Shown in pieces: positions 33,970 through 47,260 of a stretch of DNA of 64,000 nt. The DNA is taken from NCBI GenBank assembly GCA_021527695.1, contig JAKFAO010000001.1, positions 930,001-994,000 on the forward strand, in the 5' to 3' direction. A model generated the notes under the pieces. That model made no database searches, was not told the DNA's origin, and saw nothing but the letters and a program-made list of their open reading frames with translations. This stretch comes from Naematelia aurantialba (lineage: Eukaryota > Basidiomycota > Tremellomycetes > Tremellales > Naemateliaceae). Both the position numbers and the translations under genes were made by a program. Each line of letters begins with the position of its first letter. Positions within the stretch are counted from its first letter, which is position 1.

Positions 33970-35309
33970 CTAGGCTGGCTTGCGGCACACCCAAAGAGCC
34001 ATGGGACTGCTCATGAGCCACGACGCGATGGGACGACTCACGTAAACAACTTTGTCTGGCCGCCAGCTACGAGGTAGGTCGCGGCGGTTTTGAGCGATTC
34101 GCCGACGCTGTATGTGCCTTTTGGAACCAGTCCGAACTTTTCCAGACCCCAGACTGTGTTTTGCGTGATGACCTTGCCGAGGGTCGACATGCGGAAGACG
34201 GTAACCACTGACATCAGCGGGCACAAGCTTGACACTCACTGTCCCAGAGGGTCTGAGCTTTAAAGATGTCTCCTTCGAGAGGATAGTACCATGCGACCGC
34301 ATCTTTCCCTGCGGGAATGAGCAAGGACAGATCGTAGGACTCACGATCCGCGAGATCTTCCTCGTGCAAGATCTCGAATCCGACAGCCTTCAGCGCTTTC
34401 CGAGCGTCATGAAGGGTCCGCATCTCGGCGATACCGTCACCGACCTAGATTTCAGCTTGACTGGACGCGAATCTTACCTCAATGCCGTGTGCAATCTCCT
34501 TGTGTCGGGGGATGGAAGGGTCCCAGGCGTCGGTCATGCACCACTCGTAGACGCCAAACTATAGGTAAGTCGAGGTCTTGACGAATACCCACGATGCCTC
34601 CGGGCTTGAGGCACTTCAAGATCTCGCCATAGATTCCCTCAAAAGTGGGTGCATGGCATGTCGCTTCGATTGCATAGACTGGTATCAGGCTTGAGCAGTG
34701 ACGCGACTCACTGGCATCAAACGACCCTTCTCCAAACTGCTCGCTGAGCTTCATGAAATCGCCCTTTTGGAACGACACTCTATCACTCAGTCCTGCCTTA
34801 GCAGTCTTCTTTCTGGCTCGTTGAATCTGAAAGTCGTTGTTGTTGACACCGACAACGGTAGCATCGGTGAACCGTGCAATCTCGCGTGCAGGGCCACCAA
34901 CACCACAGCCAACGTCCAAGACACGCATTCCGGGTTTGATCTGCATCTGATGTGCAAGATAATGCTCGTGGCGGGCCAGCTGCGGGGATGAGACAGGTCT
35001 GCCCAGATGCTTACAGCTTGGAGGAAAGCCTCGCCCTTGAAGAATCGGCAAAAATGAAATGATTCCGCTGCACAGGTCAACGCGACAAACGACGGAGTAC
35101 TCACCCCAGCCATACTCGTAGAGTTCGGTAGCTCCGTCGTAGTAGCCTGCTTGATGAGCCCAGAACTTGTTACAAGACGTACCATTGACGAGCTCGGTGT
35201 ACTGGTCCAGACGTCCAGCTCGATCCTCCTCGGTGTCCTTGGCAGAATCCTTGTGCCAGAATTCATTGTATTTGGAGACACGCTCAGCTTGACGGACTTC
35301 GACGGGCAT
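33970..35309 (-). CDS. ERG6: Sterol 24-C-methyltransferase
   Basis: Erg6 methylates C-24 of the sterol side chain using S-adenosylmethionine, a late ergosterol step on ER and lipid droplets. The start [18 protein letters not shown] is typical for basidiomycetes. Domain order: [20 protein letters not shown] (aromatic sterol-binding region), [12 protein letters not shown], the SAM motif [31 protein letters not shown], then [19 protein letters not shown], and a C-terminal sterol methyltransferase domain ([19 protein letters not shown]). It ends ALWVCRKPA. About seven short introns. An ACC microsatellite lies immediately before the ATG; the reading frame stays open upstream to another ATG at 35513, but homologues start here. 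Confidence 0.94.
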
Positions 35310-35352
35310 GGTGGTGGTGGTGGTGGTGGTGGTGGTGGTGGTGGTGGTAGAG
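35310..35352 (-). repeat. ACC trinucleotide repeat next to the ERG6 start
   Basis: About thirteen tandem ACC units (GGT on the plus strand) run directly into the ERG6 ATG. They are in frame and would encode Thr if translation began upstream. More likely they form the 5' leader. Confidence 0.85.
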
Positions 35353-35551
35353 AGTGTCAAGAGTGTCAAGAGAGTCGAGAGAATGAGAGAGTGAGAAGGG
35401 TACGAGACCCCGAAAAACAAGGCCATTTGTCGTCCGATGCTTTTCAGGCACGGAAGAAATGTATCCGCCCACGTGGCGTTCCAACATACAAACATAGCCA
35501 TGGCAACATGCAATTATTCCAGGGGCTGAGGTGTGGTTTATTATACTAACA

Positions 35552-37818
35552 CTACTCCGCCGAAATGTCCCTGCCAAACGTGTAGGCACCCTCGATGACA
35601 CTGAGGACCGCCAGAAACTGCATCAAGAGCTTTTGCCTGCATGTCAAAACAGGCCTGGCGCAAGAACTCACGCTCGTGCGGTGGTCGGCGAAGGCGAGAT
35701 GGAGCATTCCATCAGCTGAATGGCCACAAAGCGAACTACGAATCAACTTAGGCCGCAGTATCGCTCACCTTTTTGCACGAGCGAGGGGCCATTTGTCGCT
35801 ACACACTCTACTGGAAGGCTGTTGAGGCCATCCAGCAGCTCGCAAGCAATGTCCTCGGCCGCTTCGGACGTCTGAGCCAGCCCGCCAATGCCTTGCAGAG
35901 GCATCTGGGTGATCATTGCAAGCTGCTGGAACAGACTCTCCCGCGTTTGCAGCAAGACGAGCCTGACGACGTGCTGAGTTACCAGAATGTTTCCCTATCG
36001 TCAGCGGCATCGTGATACTCCTCACCTGCATGACGAGAAAGCTGTTCAGGCTCTTCTCCGCGGCACTGCTGAAAAAGTCCAAAAAGCGTCCCTGCAGCTT
36101 AGCCTCCCAACCTTGCGCTGGACTAGACAGCCGACTATCATAAGCCTTGCGCATCCGCAGTGGGGTGGCAACTTGGAGCGTCGTCTGCATAACCTTCTCG
36201 CGCAACTCGTTGACGTTCTGGAGGTCGGCCAGAATAGAATCTACCGTCGGCGGGGCTTTTCGTCGTTGCAGAAGCAGAGCGTCATTGAGGATACGGAAGA
36301 GGTTGGTGTTGACGTTGAAGCCAGCGATCAGCGGGGTTTGTTCCAGCGGTTGTGGGAGGATGCCATTTGGGGTGATAAATTCGTCATCTACTTCGGACGG
36401 GAGGCGTAGATTCTAGCGTCAGCGATCGTCACTCAAGACAACGTACTGCTGCGTCCTCGAGACGAAGGGAGATGGTCCGAGCACGGAGACATGCAGTGGA
36501 CTTGTCCGCCTGGAATAACAACCAGTAAATCCGTCGCCGCATCTCACCCTCGATGGGGTCTATAGCGTCATAGCTGGATTCCTCGTTTAAACGCAAAGCC
36601 AGCGCTAGTTGGTTGGCTTGGGCTGTCGCGATTACATGGGCCGTATTGTTACCAAGTAGAAGGTGCACGATTCCCTCGCTGAAATCAGCTTGGAGATGTC
36701 CGAGGCTCACAGATAGCTGATGACGATAAAGGTGCTCTGCACATTCGCCGGTTCCTACAATCAGCTCGTCTGCTGATGCCACCCACCTCGTATACAAATG
36801 CCAACTTGGCTCGAGCCACACGTATACAGCGCCGCGCCAATGATTCGACCTCTGGCTTTTCTAGATTCACCAGACTTCGTGGCACCTGTACTAGAGTCGA
36901 TGCGATGCATGTGAGGGTCAGGGCAAAGAAGACAGGGTCTATCTTGTCGAGCCTATTGGTAAGGTTCGTGATAAATGTCGGTCGATGGAGGCATGGTATG
37001 AGAGGGTACACCTAGCCATCAGCGGTGCATTGACGGATACTTACGTAGTCAAAGAAGAGGCCAATGATATTGTCAATGACATGACCGGCCACCACTTGAT
37101 CAAGATTGTCGGGAAGGCTGATCGAAGAGGAGGCAAGGATGGGATATTTGTGTTCAAAAGACGAGCCGCGCCGAACGCTGAGCGAGTCGACACCATGCAC
37201 GGCATCGGATATGGCGCTGAGGGTTAGTAGAGCTGAGCTAAAGACGAATGTTCACCTGAGATCCCTGCCACTCAGCGCGAGGCATTATCGCATGCTTACA
37301 CTGGAGCGGGCCCTTTCCGCCGGGTCACCTTGACTCTGACACATTCAAGTGCAAAGCGACGACATCGTGCACAAGGGAGTTTAGCAGCATCTGGATGTGT
37401 GGGTGGGACCAACGGGGAGGGCTCGCATCGCCGCCTGTCGTTAACTTGGCAACACCTTGGAACTCACTTGCCCTTTCGGCACGCCTCGCAGCCTGAGTCA
37501 GCAACGTCGGGATGGGGACTCACTGGTGAGGATTGGCCCTTCAGAGTCGCCCGAGGCGTTGCGGGTGAGGATGGAAGGAAGACTGACTCGCTTTCGCTTC
37601 TTCCCCTCAGAGGCGTCAAAGTCGTGCGAGGAGCCTGAGAGAGGGGCATACATCGACGCGGGTGAGGAGTGAATATCCCCTGACATACACGCTGCGTCGC
37701 CCGTTGAGTGGTAGCTGGGGACGGACATTGGATGGACGACGAGTGTTTGTGAGGGTCGACGACGGTTCAAGCTGTGCTCATCGACTCTCCCCTCCCCTCC
37801 ACCCATTTCATTTTTCAT
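35552..37818 (-). CDS. Zn2Cys6 fungal transcription factor
   Basis: A nuclear regulator with a Zn2Cys6 cluster and a Fungal_trans domain. From MKNEMGGGEGRVDEHSL (37818) the protein is Ser/Pro rich up to a basic patch (EGKKRKRVSLPSI). The zinc cluster is split over three exons: GCEACRKGKRRCEPS, then KLPCARCRRFALECVRVK, giving CX2CX6C twice. Fungal_trans follows: MYPLIPCLHRPTFITNLTNR, ADFSEGIVHLLLGNNTAHVI, GEMRRRIYWLLFQADKSTAC. The C-terminus carries further helices and ends IEGAYTFGRDISAE. Introns are about 30-70 bases. A C/G homopolymer at 37880-37895 sits just upstream. Target genes are unknown. The start was chosen as the first Met after the G-rich tract; one further upstream (37950) exists. 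Confidence 0.83.
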
Positions 37819-37874
37819 AAGCTGTGCCCCCGCCGGCTCAGGCACCCCATGGCTCCCCCATGGGTCAGGCACGT

Positions 37875-37900
37875 TACAACCCCCCCCCCCCCCCGCCACA
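37875..37900. repeat. C homopolymer tract upstream of the Zn2Cys6 gene
   Basis: About sixteen Cs in a row with CT-rich flanks, in the 5' leader or promoter of the regulator gene. Similar C tracts occur near 3530 and 14220. Confidence 0.7.
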
Positions 37901-37999
37901 CCCCTCTCCCCCCGCATCTTTCTCTCTTCCTCGTTTCTCATGCTTTGCATGCAGTATACTCTCTGTTACAAACACAAACATACGTGTCCTCCACAGTGG

Positions 38000-39720
38000 C
38001 TATTGCTGCACGGCATATCTTACCATCGGCCCGAAGCTCTGACTAAGTCTCGATGGCCCGGGTCCAGGTCGGGTGTAGGATGCAGGTTTTGTAGGCTCGC
38101 TGGGCGTCGAGCTTTGAGCAAGTCTCGACTCGGTTCGCCACGGTAAACCGCGGAGTGTGGTGTTGTCATGTACAGCATGCGGTCGTTTGGGATCCAGAGT
38201 GCCGCGCAGGGCTGGAGAAGGCACAGACAAAAGAGCCATCTTGGCGTCGTCGACTGCAAAGTCTCTTGGAGTGGCCTCCGCCGCCAAGGTAGTCAACGAG
38301 ACCAGCAGCTCGTGCGCTACTGTCAGCTCGCGCGTCCCTTTCACTCACCCAGCTGGTGCTCCCGCTCTGTTGGCTGCTCTTGTCCCCTTTGTATACGGAT
38401 GTCCTGCCATGCTTGTAACTCGACGATCCGACTGGCGTTTGACTCTAGGTTGTCTGGCGTACCCCAGTAACCCTGCTCGATCGCGGCTGGCGTCCTTGTG
38501 TTCCATTCCCGATGACGGGTCCGCTCGTGCATAGCCTGAACAGTTGTGTAGTAGCCAAAACCACCTGTGCTAAACGTCGAGTCAAACGTCGGGGCGAATG
38601 CAGGAGTGAAAGACGCGGATGTGGAAGGTGGAATGATGACTGCTGTTAGCAGACCCCTACCAAGGCTCACCTCCTCGAGTAACACTGCCGAAGCCCCCAC
38701 TTCGAGCCGCCCTGACTTGTTTCCACCTGCTGGCCTTTAGACTCGCCCGCTGCAGCAGGGATTCCGAGACGAGTCTAACCTTGCTAGGCTCCCCCGCCGA
38801 TCTCAGGGTTACTGCAGTAGCGTAACCTGGAGTCAGCTACACCAACTACATGCCGTACCCGACTTGTCCCACGTTGCTGGATCCTCTACACTCCCGCTCG
38901 TGAACCATTCCTGCGACGTCTTTTGCACCAGAGCCCACGGCTGCACACGAGGCACAGCGACGGCGGGCTCAAGCTGCCGCATGATCGAATGCAGCGCCGC
39001 GCAAAAGTTGTAGATGACGTGTGGGGGATAGTGACAGGGTAGTGGAGGAATCGGCAAGTGAAAGTGGGCGAGTGAAGGCATCGGATTGGGATAGGCGCAG
39101 GGGACGAGCAGATTGGCTGAGAAAGTATGCAGGATGTTCTGCCATCAGCATTCATTGTCCGTTCGCACCCACGACCAAGTCATCCCACGTCAGGTCTTCT
39201 CGCCGGAGCAGGTATCCAAGTGTGTTTTCTTCAGTCTTCTCAAACTTGGGTGGCAAGGACAGGGAAAGTATGCCGTTCAGTGGGGGTGGGAGATCTTCTG
39301 CCATCCTGTACGTCAGTCGCGCTCCATCTACTACCTTACTGCTCAATGACCAAAGCCAGGGCTGCCCGCACATATGGACCGAGTGCATTCCGCGAGGTTT
39401 TCGTCCCCAGCTTAAGTGAAATCTTCTGTCGCTTTGGCTCATGTTCCTGCTTCAGTGATGTTGGCGACGGCAAGACGACTTTGAGAGGAATCGACGGCGG
39501 AGCGGGCGAGGAACGCTTGCGCTTGACAGACGGTTCGACTGATGGTCAGCTGGGACGTCAAGGCATCCTCACCAGTGACTTCTCGTGCTGCAGATCCGCG
39601 CGTCTCTCTAACCATGTTGTTGCTCCGAGACGCGCCTCGTGTCGATATTGGTTCTGTTGATCTTTCAATGCGACTGTCAAGCAAAGAAATATCACTGCCT
39701 TCGGTCTTGCACTCTTCCAC
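38000..39720 (-). CDS. Unknown protein with basic N-terminus, likely nuclear
   Basis: I do not recognise this family. A consistent multi-exon model starts MEECKTEGSDISLLD (39720), continues EPSVKRKRSSPAPPSIPLKV and PKRQKISLKLG (likely nuclear signals), then MAEDLPPPLNGILSLSLPPK, NTLGYLLRREDLTWDDL, NILHTFSANLLVPCAYPNPM, LPCHYPPHVIYNFCAALHSI and TSQEWFTSGSVEDPATWDKS. Later parts are GYATAVTLRSAGEPSKVRL, GGFGYYTTVQAMHERTRHRE and VAHELLVSLTTLAAEATPRD. It ends MVRYAVQQ at 38000. About seven introns of 30-40 bases all fit the local consensus. The middle looks folded and helical while the ends look disordered. A chromatin or transcription role is only a guess from the basic segments. Confidence 0.6.
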
Positions 39721-39859
39721 GTAGTACTCTACTACAGACTATGCTTGGCTTGTCATCAACATGCATCTCTCCTAGGTGGGCTGCCGCAGGAGGACCGGAA
39801 TTTACGGATATTCCGAATGTGGCGCGATGCCACGATACTATACTATACTATACAAACAT

Positions 39860-40845
39860 TCACTCGAATGGATTTGTGCGTCCTGCCTGTCGTCCGTCGT
39901 CCTGACCGTCCCCATCATAGCCCCCATCTAGATCCGAACCCCATGCACAAAGAGCATGCCACCACTTGTCCCCGCCCCGAGAAGCCGCCGGGCGATCAAT
40001 AGCTGCAGCGCCACCGCGCCACGAAGGACCACCATATGTGAACCCTTCTGTCTCGGAGGGCGAGTTGACAGGTGATGCCGTGGGTGCCAACTCGGCAAAA
40101 GGGGAAGCGATATCTGGAGAGACAACCATCTTGCGACTCGGGGAAAAGGTAGGTTGCACATCGTATGGATTATTGTACGGAGCAGCCTGCACGGATGAGA
40201 TGATTCTGCGACGCGCTCACCTCTACATCTGGCCAGGAAGTACTCTCGGGGCGCACGCCGCGGTCGCTTCCAGAAAAAGCACTCAGTAACGAAAACGGAC
40301 GCCGAGGTTTCTGTTCCGGCAGTTGTCGTGATAGTCTCGCTGCCCGCCGCCGCGCCATATCACGGGCGGCAAACTTGGCAAGGTTCTGCCTTTAGCATAG
40401 GGCACCGCGGCCCATGACTCACGTCTTGCACTCTTCGCTCCTCCTCTTCTGCCGCATTGGGAGGTGGATACTCCAAATGCTCCACTCCCTCCTCCACATC
40501 CCAAGCCTTCTCCTTGCCCTTCCCGCTGAAGGGTTCGCGCCTGATCTGTCCAATATCGCCGTCATCATCGGCCTCATGCTGGATTTCCCTGCTTTTACCC
40601 TTGCGATTGTTCACACGGCCAGGCGACAAAGTCTCCTCTGACTCGGATTTTAACCGTGGCCCATCTGAACCCCCCGACACGGAGCTCCCCACGCTGGGTA
40701 CCCGCTTGGGATAGACGATGGTCCCATTGCGCGTCACAATGGGTGCTGGTGCAAGCTGACCAAAAGGTGGATTCACCTCATCGGCTAGGGGTGTATAGGA
40801 GCGAGAAGGTGGATGCGCAGAGGTCGGAGAAAGCAGGGAGGGCAT
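39860..40845 (-). CDS. Hypothetical protein ending in TNPFE
   Basis: The family is not recognised. The start MPSLLSPTSAHPPSRSYTPL leads into a Pro/Ser-rich and charged region (RLKSESEETLSPGRVNNRKG), then GVEHLEYPPPNAAEEEERRV, and across an intron of about 50 bases FAARDMARRRAARLSRQL. After a further intron it reads NNPYDVQPTFSPSRK. The last 40 residues (WWHALCAWGSDLDGGYDG, then GRTNPFE) look like a conserved terminal motif, with aromatic residues beside acidic ones. About 270 residues. It shares a 305-base divergent intergenic region with PRE3. Confidence 0.55.
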
Positions 40846-41150
40846 GACACGCGCAGAACACCGCGACGTTCTTTGGCCGTCAGGAACGCTGTCGCGGCCG
40901 TCGTGGCCGTCGTCGACGGAAGGTCTCAGCCGTCGGGGCAGCCGTCGGCGGAAGTGTTGCAGCCGTCACGGCGGCAATGCTGGGTTGCGAAACGTCAAGT
41001 GGCCGTTCTCGCGTCTGCCTCCTCAACGGTGATCATCATTCAGTTGATATCGCTGTTGCCACAAAAATGCCACGTAACAAATCATACACGCACGGCGCTT
41101 GCGTGAACGTTGCCTCTCTTCTCGACCGACACCTTTCAACCTGCGCAACC
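40846..41150. promoter_or_regulatory. Divergent promoter region of PRE3 and the TNPFE gene
   Basis: GC-rich with repeated CCGTCG-type words between 40900 and 40970. I could not identify a specific factor site; a proteasome-associated control element (GGTGGCAAA) was not seen. Confidence 0.35.
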
Positions 41151-42035
41151 ATGGCAAATATCAATTCGGTCGACATCAACCACTTGAAGAATGGCGAGGT
41201 GAACCTGGGTGTAAGTGCTCAGTATTAGCATCAGAAGTTGACTGTAGACGTCGATCATGGCAGTCCAGTTTGACGGGGGGGTAGTCATCGGGGCAGATTC
41301 CAGGACCACTACTGGCAGCTACATTGTCAGTCCTCCTCGTCCTACTCTAGCTGACACGCAGGCCAATCGAGTCACTGATAAGCTCACTCACATTCACGAT
41401 CGGGTTTACTGCTGTAGATCGGGCTCGGCAGCCGACACGCAAGCGGTCGCCGATATCGTGCATCAACACGCTCAGGTTTACACGGCCGTCTATGGCGAGC
41501 CTCCGACAGTCAATACAGTGGCCGCCTTGTTTGAGAAGCTCTGCTACGAAAATAAAGACCAATTATCGGCAGGAATCATCGTCGCCGGGTGGGACAAGGA
41601 GAATGGTGGGGGTGTGTACAACGTGCCCCTCGGTGGTGGCATCTTCCAGCAGCCTTGGGCCATTGGCGGTGAGTTTCGATCCATTTTCATAGTACACGCT
41701 GCGCACACGACGCTCACACGACGCTCACAACCTAGGTTCTGGCTCGACGTATGTTTACGGATATTGCGATGCCACATATCGAGAAGGCTGGACCGAGCAA
41801 GAGACGGTCAACTTTGTCAAGAACAGTAAGTGGGATGTTTATAGCGCTAACCAGCAAAGCGCTCGCACTTGCCATGTCAAGAGATGGTTCATCGGGAGGC
41901 TGCATTCGCATGTGTGTCATTACAAAGGACAAGGTGGAGCGGCACTTTATCCCAGGCAATGAGCTGCCGCGGTTCTGGGAGGGTAAAGAGGTCGTCGGCG
42001 CTTCTGCAGGCATGCGCGTCGGAGTTGCAGCATGA
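41151..42035 (+). CDS. PRE3: Proteasome subunit beta-1 (caspase-like)
   Basis: The beta-1 subunit of the 20S proteasome, which cuts after acidic residues. The propeptide is [20 protein letters not shown] and is cleaved before Thr: the next exon begins [20 protein letters not shown]. The intron between (41211-41251 region, GTAAGT to TGTAG) falls exactly at the Gly-Thr processing site. Further motifs: [80 protein letters not shown] and [18 protein letters not shown]. Five exons. Stop TGA at 42033-42035, 30 bases from the convergent HIS5 stop. Confidence 0.95.
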
Positions 42036-42065
42036 TGCATGTATATGTATTGTACCATATATGCA

Positions 42066-43377
42066 TTATGCATCCAGCAACTTGGCCATCTCGTCAACGA
42101 CCTTTTCGCATTCCTCCTTGGTCCCCACGGTAATGCGCAAACAGCCAAAACACCCGTGTTCGTTGCCTCTATACCGTACCACAACACCCAGCGTCTCTGC
42201 CATGGTCTTGTATATTTCGCCGGCCTTAATATTGCTGGGTTTGCCGTCGGCATCCAGGATCTCTGCCAAGACAAAGTTGGCGTGATTGCCACCGAGAATC
42301 CGGCCCACTCCCTTGACCGACCGCAGTGCACTGATCAACGCCTTTCGGTTCCCGTTGAGGGTAGCCACTGCGCGCGACATGGCAGCGAGGCCTTGTGTCG
42401 TCGTGGCGGCAAGTGCCAGCGAAGCAGTCGGAAGCGAGACGTTGTAGGGCGCTTTGGTGTTGGTCAAAATTTGAACCAGCGGTGGTGGTGCCAACAGATA
42501 ACCGAGCCTACAGTAAGTAAATGTCATCGTGGCAAACCATACCGGATAGCGGCCAATCCAAAGCTTTTACTAAGTGTCTGGGTGACACATATGTTCGCAT
42601 ACTCGTTGACGAGGCTCGCGGCACTGCTGTTGGCCGGTGCAAAATCGATGTATGCCTCGTCAACGACCACCACGCCGGAGAAATCCGGATTTTCCAAGAT
42701 ACGTTTGATCGCGTCCAGTGGGATGGCAGTTCCCGTGGGGTTCCCGGGAGAGCAGATGAACAGCATCTTCAGATCGGGGTTCTCTTTGAATGCGTTGTCC
42801 ATCTGCCATGAGTGCTCGTGTCGGGATTCAGACTCACGGCTGGCTCGTCAAGCTGGAAAGCTCCGCCTTTAGTGATCAGTGGTACTTCCAACACGCCTAT
42901 ATCATTGACATTGGCCGTCACCTTGTACATGCCATACGTTGGCGGTGTAGTCATGACACGATCCTTTCCGGGGACACAGAGTACTCTGTAGAGCATGTCG
43001 ATGACCTCGTCGCTACCGACACCTAGAAACACCCAATTTTCGTCGGGTACCCCACGAAACGACGCAATGGCTCGCTTGAGCTCATCGTGCGTCGGCGAAG
43101 GATACCTGTTGAGGGCACCAACATCACTATCGGATAACAACGAGAGTGTCTGCAAAGCTACGGGGTCGGTGGGATCGGTCGTGCCCTCGATGGGGTTCAG
43201 TGAGGGCAGAGCTGGGCCCAGGGCGTTTTCGTTGGCATCGAGGAGGACCCCTGCCGAGTAGTCGTCCCTTGCGCACCGGTAGGGAGTGAGGGCAAGGATG
43301 TTGGGGCGGATGAGGCGCTCGAGTGAGAATTGAGGAGGCTTGGACGGCCCAGGAGCCTTGAGACCGAGAATTGGCAT
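42066..43377 (-). CDS. HIS5: Histidinol-phosphate aminotransferase
   Basis: A PLP enzyme of histidine synthesis that converts imidazole-acetol phosphate to histidinol phosphate. It starts MPILGLKAPGPSKPPQF, then IRPNILALTPYRCARDDYSA, LLDANENALGP, LNRYPSPTHDELKRAIASFR and VFLGVGSDEVIDMLYRVLC. The second exon carries MLFICSPGNPTGTAIPL and VVVVDEAYIDFAP, and the PLP lysine in TQTLSKSFGLAAIR. The third exon begins LGYLLAPPPLVQ and ends VVDEMAKLLDA. Three exons with short introns. Length is about 410 residues, normal for fungi. It is divergent from the STK32-type kinase. Confidence 0.95.
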
Positions 43378-43559
43378 GGTGAATGTCCGACAAAGAACGA
43401 CGGAAATTCCCGTGATAAAATCGAGTCAAGGCGATTAGGCTGACCACGTGGCAGCGGTGGGGGATGGGTAAACGTACTCCTCCCCTGATGTCTGGGCACG
43501 GCGCTAAGCGGAGCGTTCTTTTTGATTCCGTCGTTCGCGCACAGGTAACGTTTCACATT

Positions 43560-43640
43560 CAATACCGAGGATTCATTCATTCCTTCATTCATTCATTCAT
43601 TCCATTCCATTCCATTCCATTCCATCCCATCCCATCTTGC
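43560..43640. repeat. ATTC/CATTC microsatellite in the kinase leader
   Basis: Tandem CATT units shift to CCATT and then to CCATC units between 43565 and 43635, upstream of the kinase start. This looks like a simple repeat of slipped origin. Confidence 0.8.
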
Positions 43641-43728
43641 ACCATCGTCTAGTCATTCCAGGCTGCCATCAACTACCCATACCGCTTCTGCACAGCGGCC
43701 GGGGTGAGCGAGGGGAACAGGAAGCACG

Positions 43729-45553
<1,825 letters not shown>

Positions 45554-45874
45554 TCATTTGTATCTGTGTCTTGTCTTGGGCGAGCGTATAATCTTCATTG
45601 TAGATACATTTTGTAATGCTAGGCACTATTTGAGTACTAATCTCGGGGGAATCGGTCAATTAGAGGCCGAAATGGCCGCTCGGGCTCTCGGTCTTGGTGT
45701 TTTTAATTCCTTCGGTCACAAAAAAAAAAGGAAAAAAAGCCCATGCCCGAATGCGCGGGAGAGCTGACTGAGCGAAAGGATCAGGATCGTGCCATGTCAC
45801 GATGCAGCAATCAACTATTCCATGACAGAATTTGTGGCTTCCTACACTCCCACACGCTCCCCCCACACCCCAGC

Positions 45875-46479
45875 ATGTCATCCTCAGCATCCAGCTCGCG
45901 ACAGTCCAGCTCAAGCTCTAGTCGCCCGCCCACCAGATCTCGCCCAACGCGCTCGGCATCGTCTACGTTGGTGACCATCTCCGAGGTACCCTCGTCCGCG
46001 TACGAGGACGAACTGCTGTATGCTGCGGACGACGAGCGAGACGACGAGGACACGGGTGCCAAGACGTTGGAGTATGGCGCGTTTGAGAACGAGACCGAAT
46101 TGATCGACTTTCTTGGCTGGATGGAGCGGCGCGAGTACCGCGTGGCTAGGCCACCACGGCTTCCGACCATCTACGAGGAGCCGGCTGACCAGTGGCCCGA
46201 TGAGAACGAGACCCCAGACATGGTCACATCCGATGCCGAGGATGTAAGCCCTCCAAGTCTTCGCTTTGTCTCCTCGCTGACTCATCATAGACCGAGAGCA
46301 GTCTGCCGTTCACACCGCCCCTTTCCCGTCGCTCCTCCCACCCTCTTATGCATGGCTCCGAGCCCGAGACAAGCCGGTCTGACGATTTTTCCAAGGCGTG
46401 CGACCTGCTGCACGCGCACGAATGGAAACAGCGGCTCGTCATTCCCGCTCGAGTCACCAGCTGGCTCGTCAGGCGGTAG
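45875..46479 (+). CDS. Hypothetical small acidic protein
   Basis: The family is not recognised. Two exons give about 185 residues, MSSSASSSRQSSSSSSRPPT at the start, then TISEVPSSAYEDELLYAADD and an acidic stretch, followed by a hydrophobic-acidic helix (ENETELIDFLGWMERREYRV). The intron of about 47 bases (GTAAGC, CTGAC, ATAG) joins DAED to TESSLPFTPPLSRRSS. The end reads DLLHAHEWKQRLVIPARVTS-WLVRR. An in-frame Met at 45743 would add 44 residues. Confidence 0.55.
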
Positions 46480-46543
46480 CAGCATGGTACAGTAGCCAAA
46501 CCATATAGCAATATAATATGTACATCTGCATCATTGAGCATCG

Positions 46544-47145
46544 CTACTTGTCGTCTATTGGTGCATCTGCACGACTCGATACTGCAGGTGTTTTGACATA
46601 ATCCCTCCAGCTCATAATCTGATTGGAGAGCAGTGAGGGCGGCGCTTGTCCGGGGAAGACCTTGAGACGCGCTAACCGTCTGTTCCGTAGAGTGTTTTTC
46701 GGCAGCATGCCCGAGACAGCAGTCCGAATGATCTACATTATCAGGCCATGATACCTCAACCAACTCACATCCTCTGGACGCTTCTCTCGCAGCCTGGTGA
46801 TGGGCACTTGTTTCAGTCCGCCCATGAAACCAGAGTAGTGCGTGTAGATCTTTTCCGTGTTCTTCTTACCCGTCAACCGCACCGCTTTTGCATTGGAGAC
46901 GACAACATAGTCTCCTGCGTCCACTAACGGCATCAGCGACATAAATGGCATGAGACTCACCTGCCGGATCGTACGTGGGCTTGTGTTTGCCCATCAGGGC
47001 GTAGGCAATGCGGTTGGCGAGACGACCCAGGATCCGGTCGTCGGCGTCGACATGATGCCATACGCGGGTCAGTGCGAGGGCAGTCTACTCTGTCAGCCTA
47101 CAGAACTCCCTGCTGCTGCCTTACCTTGCCCTTTGTCGCAGACAT
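46544..47145 (-). CDS. MRPL23: Mitochondrial ribosomal protein uL13m
   Basis: A protein of the mitochondrial large subunit. Start MSATKGK, then over an intron of 40 bases TALALTRVWHHVDADDRILG, followed by RLANRIAYALMGKHKPTYDP, AGDYVVVSNAKAVRLTGKKN, IYTHYSGFMGGLKQVPITRL, REKRPEDVIRTAVSGMLPKN and TLRNRRLARLKVFPGQ, which together are the uL13 signature. It ends SSRADAPIDDK. Four or five exons with short introns. Length is normal, about 160 residues. Confidence 0.94.
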
Positions 47146-47260
47146 GCTAGGTCAAAGGTATGAACACACTCGAAAGCGAGAGGCGGAAATTCCATTGCAA
47201 CGGAAGCAAAAAAAAACAGAAGGAAACGGGTGGCACCAATATGCATGCACTGGATAATTT

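Noticed and set aside
35310..35513. Extended ERG6 beginning at the ATG at 35513
   Set aside because: The extra residues are low complexity with a run of Thr from the microsatellite, while homologues begin at MPVEV-like sequence.
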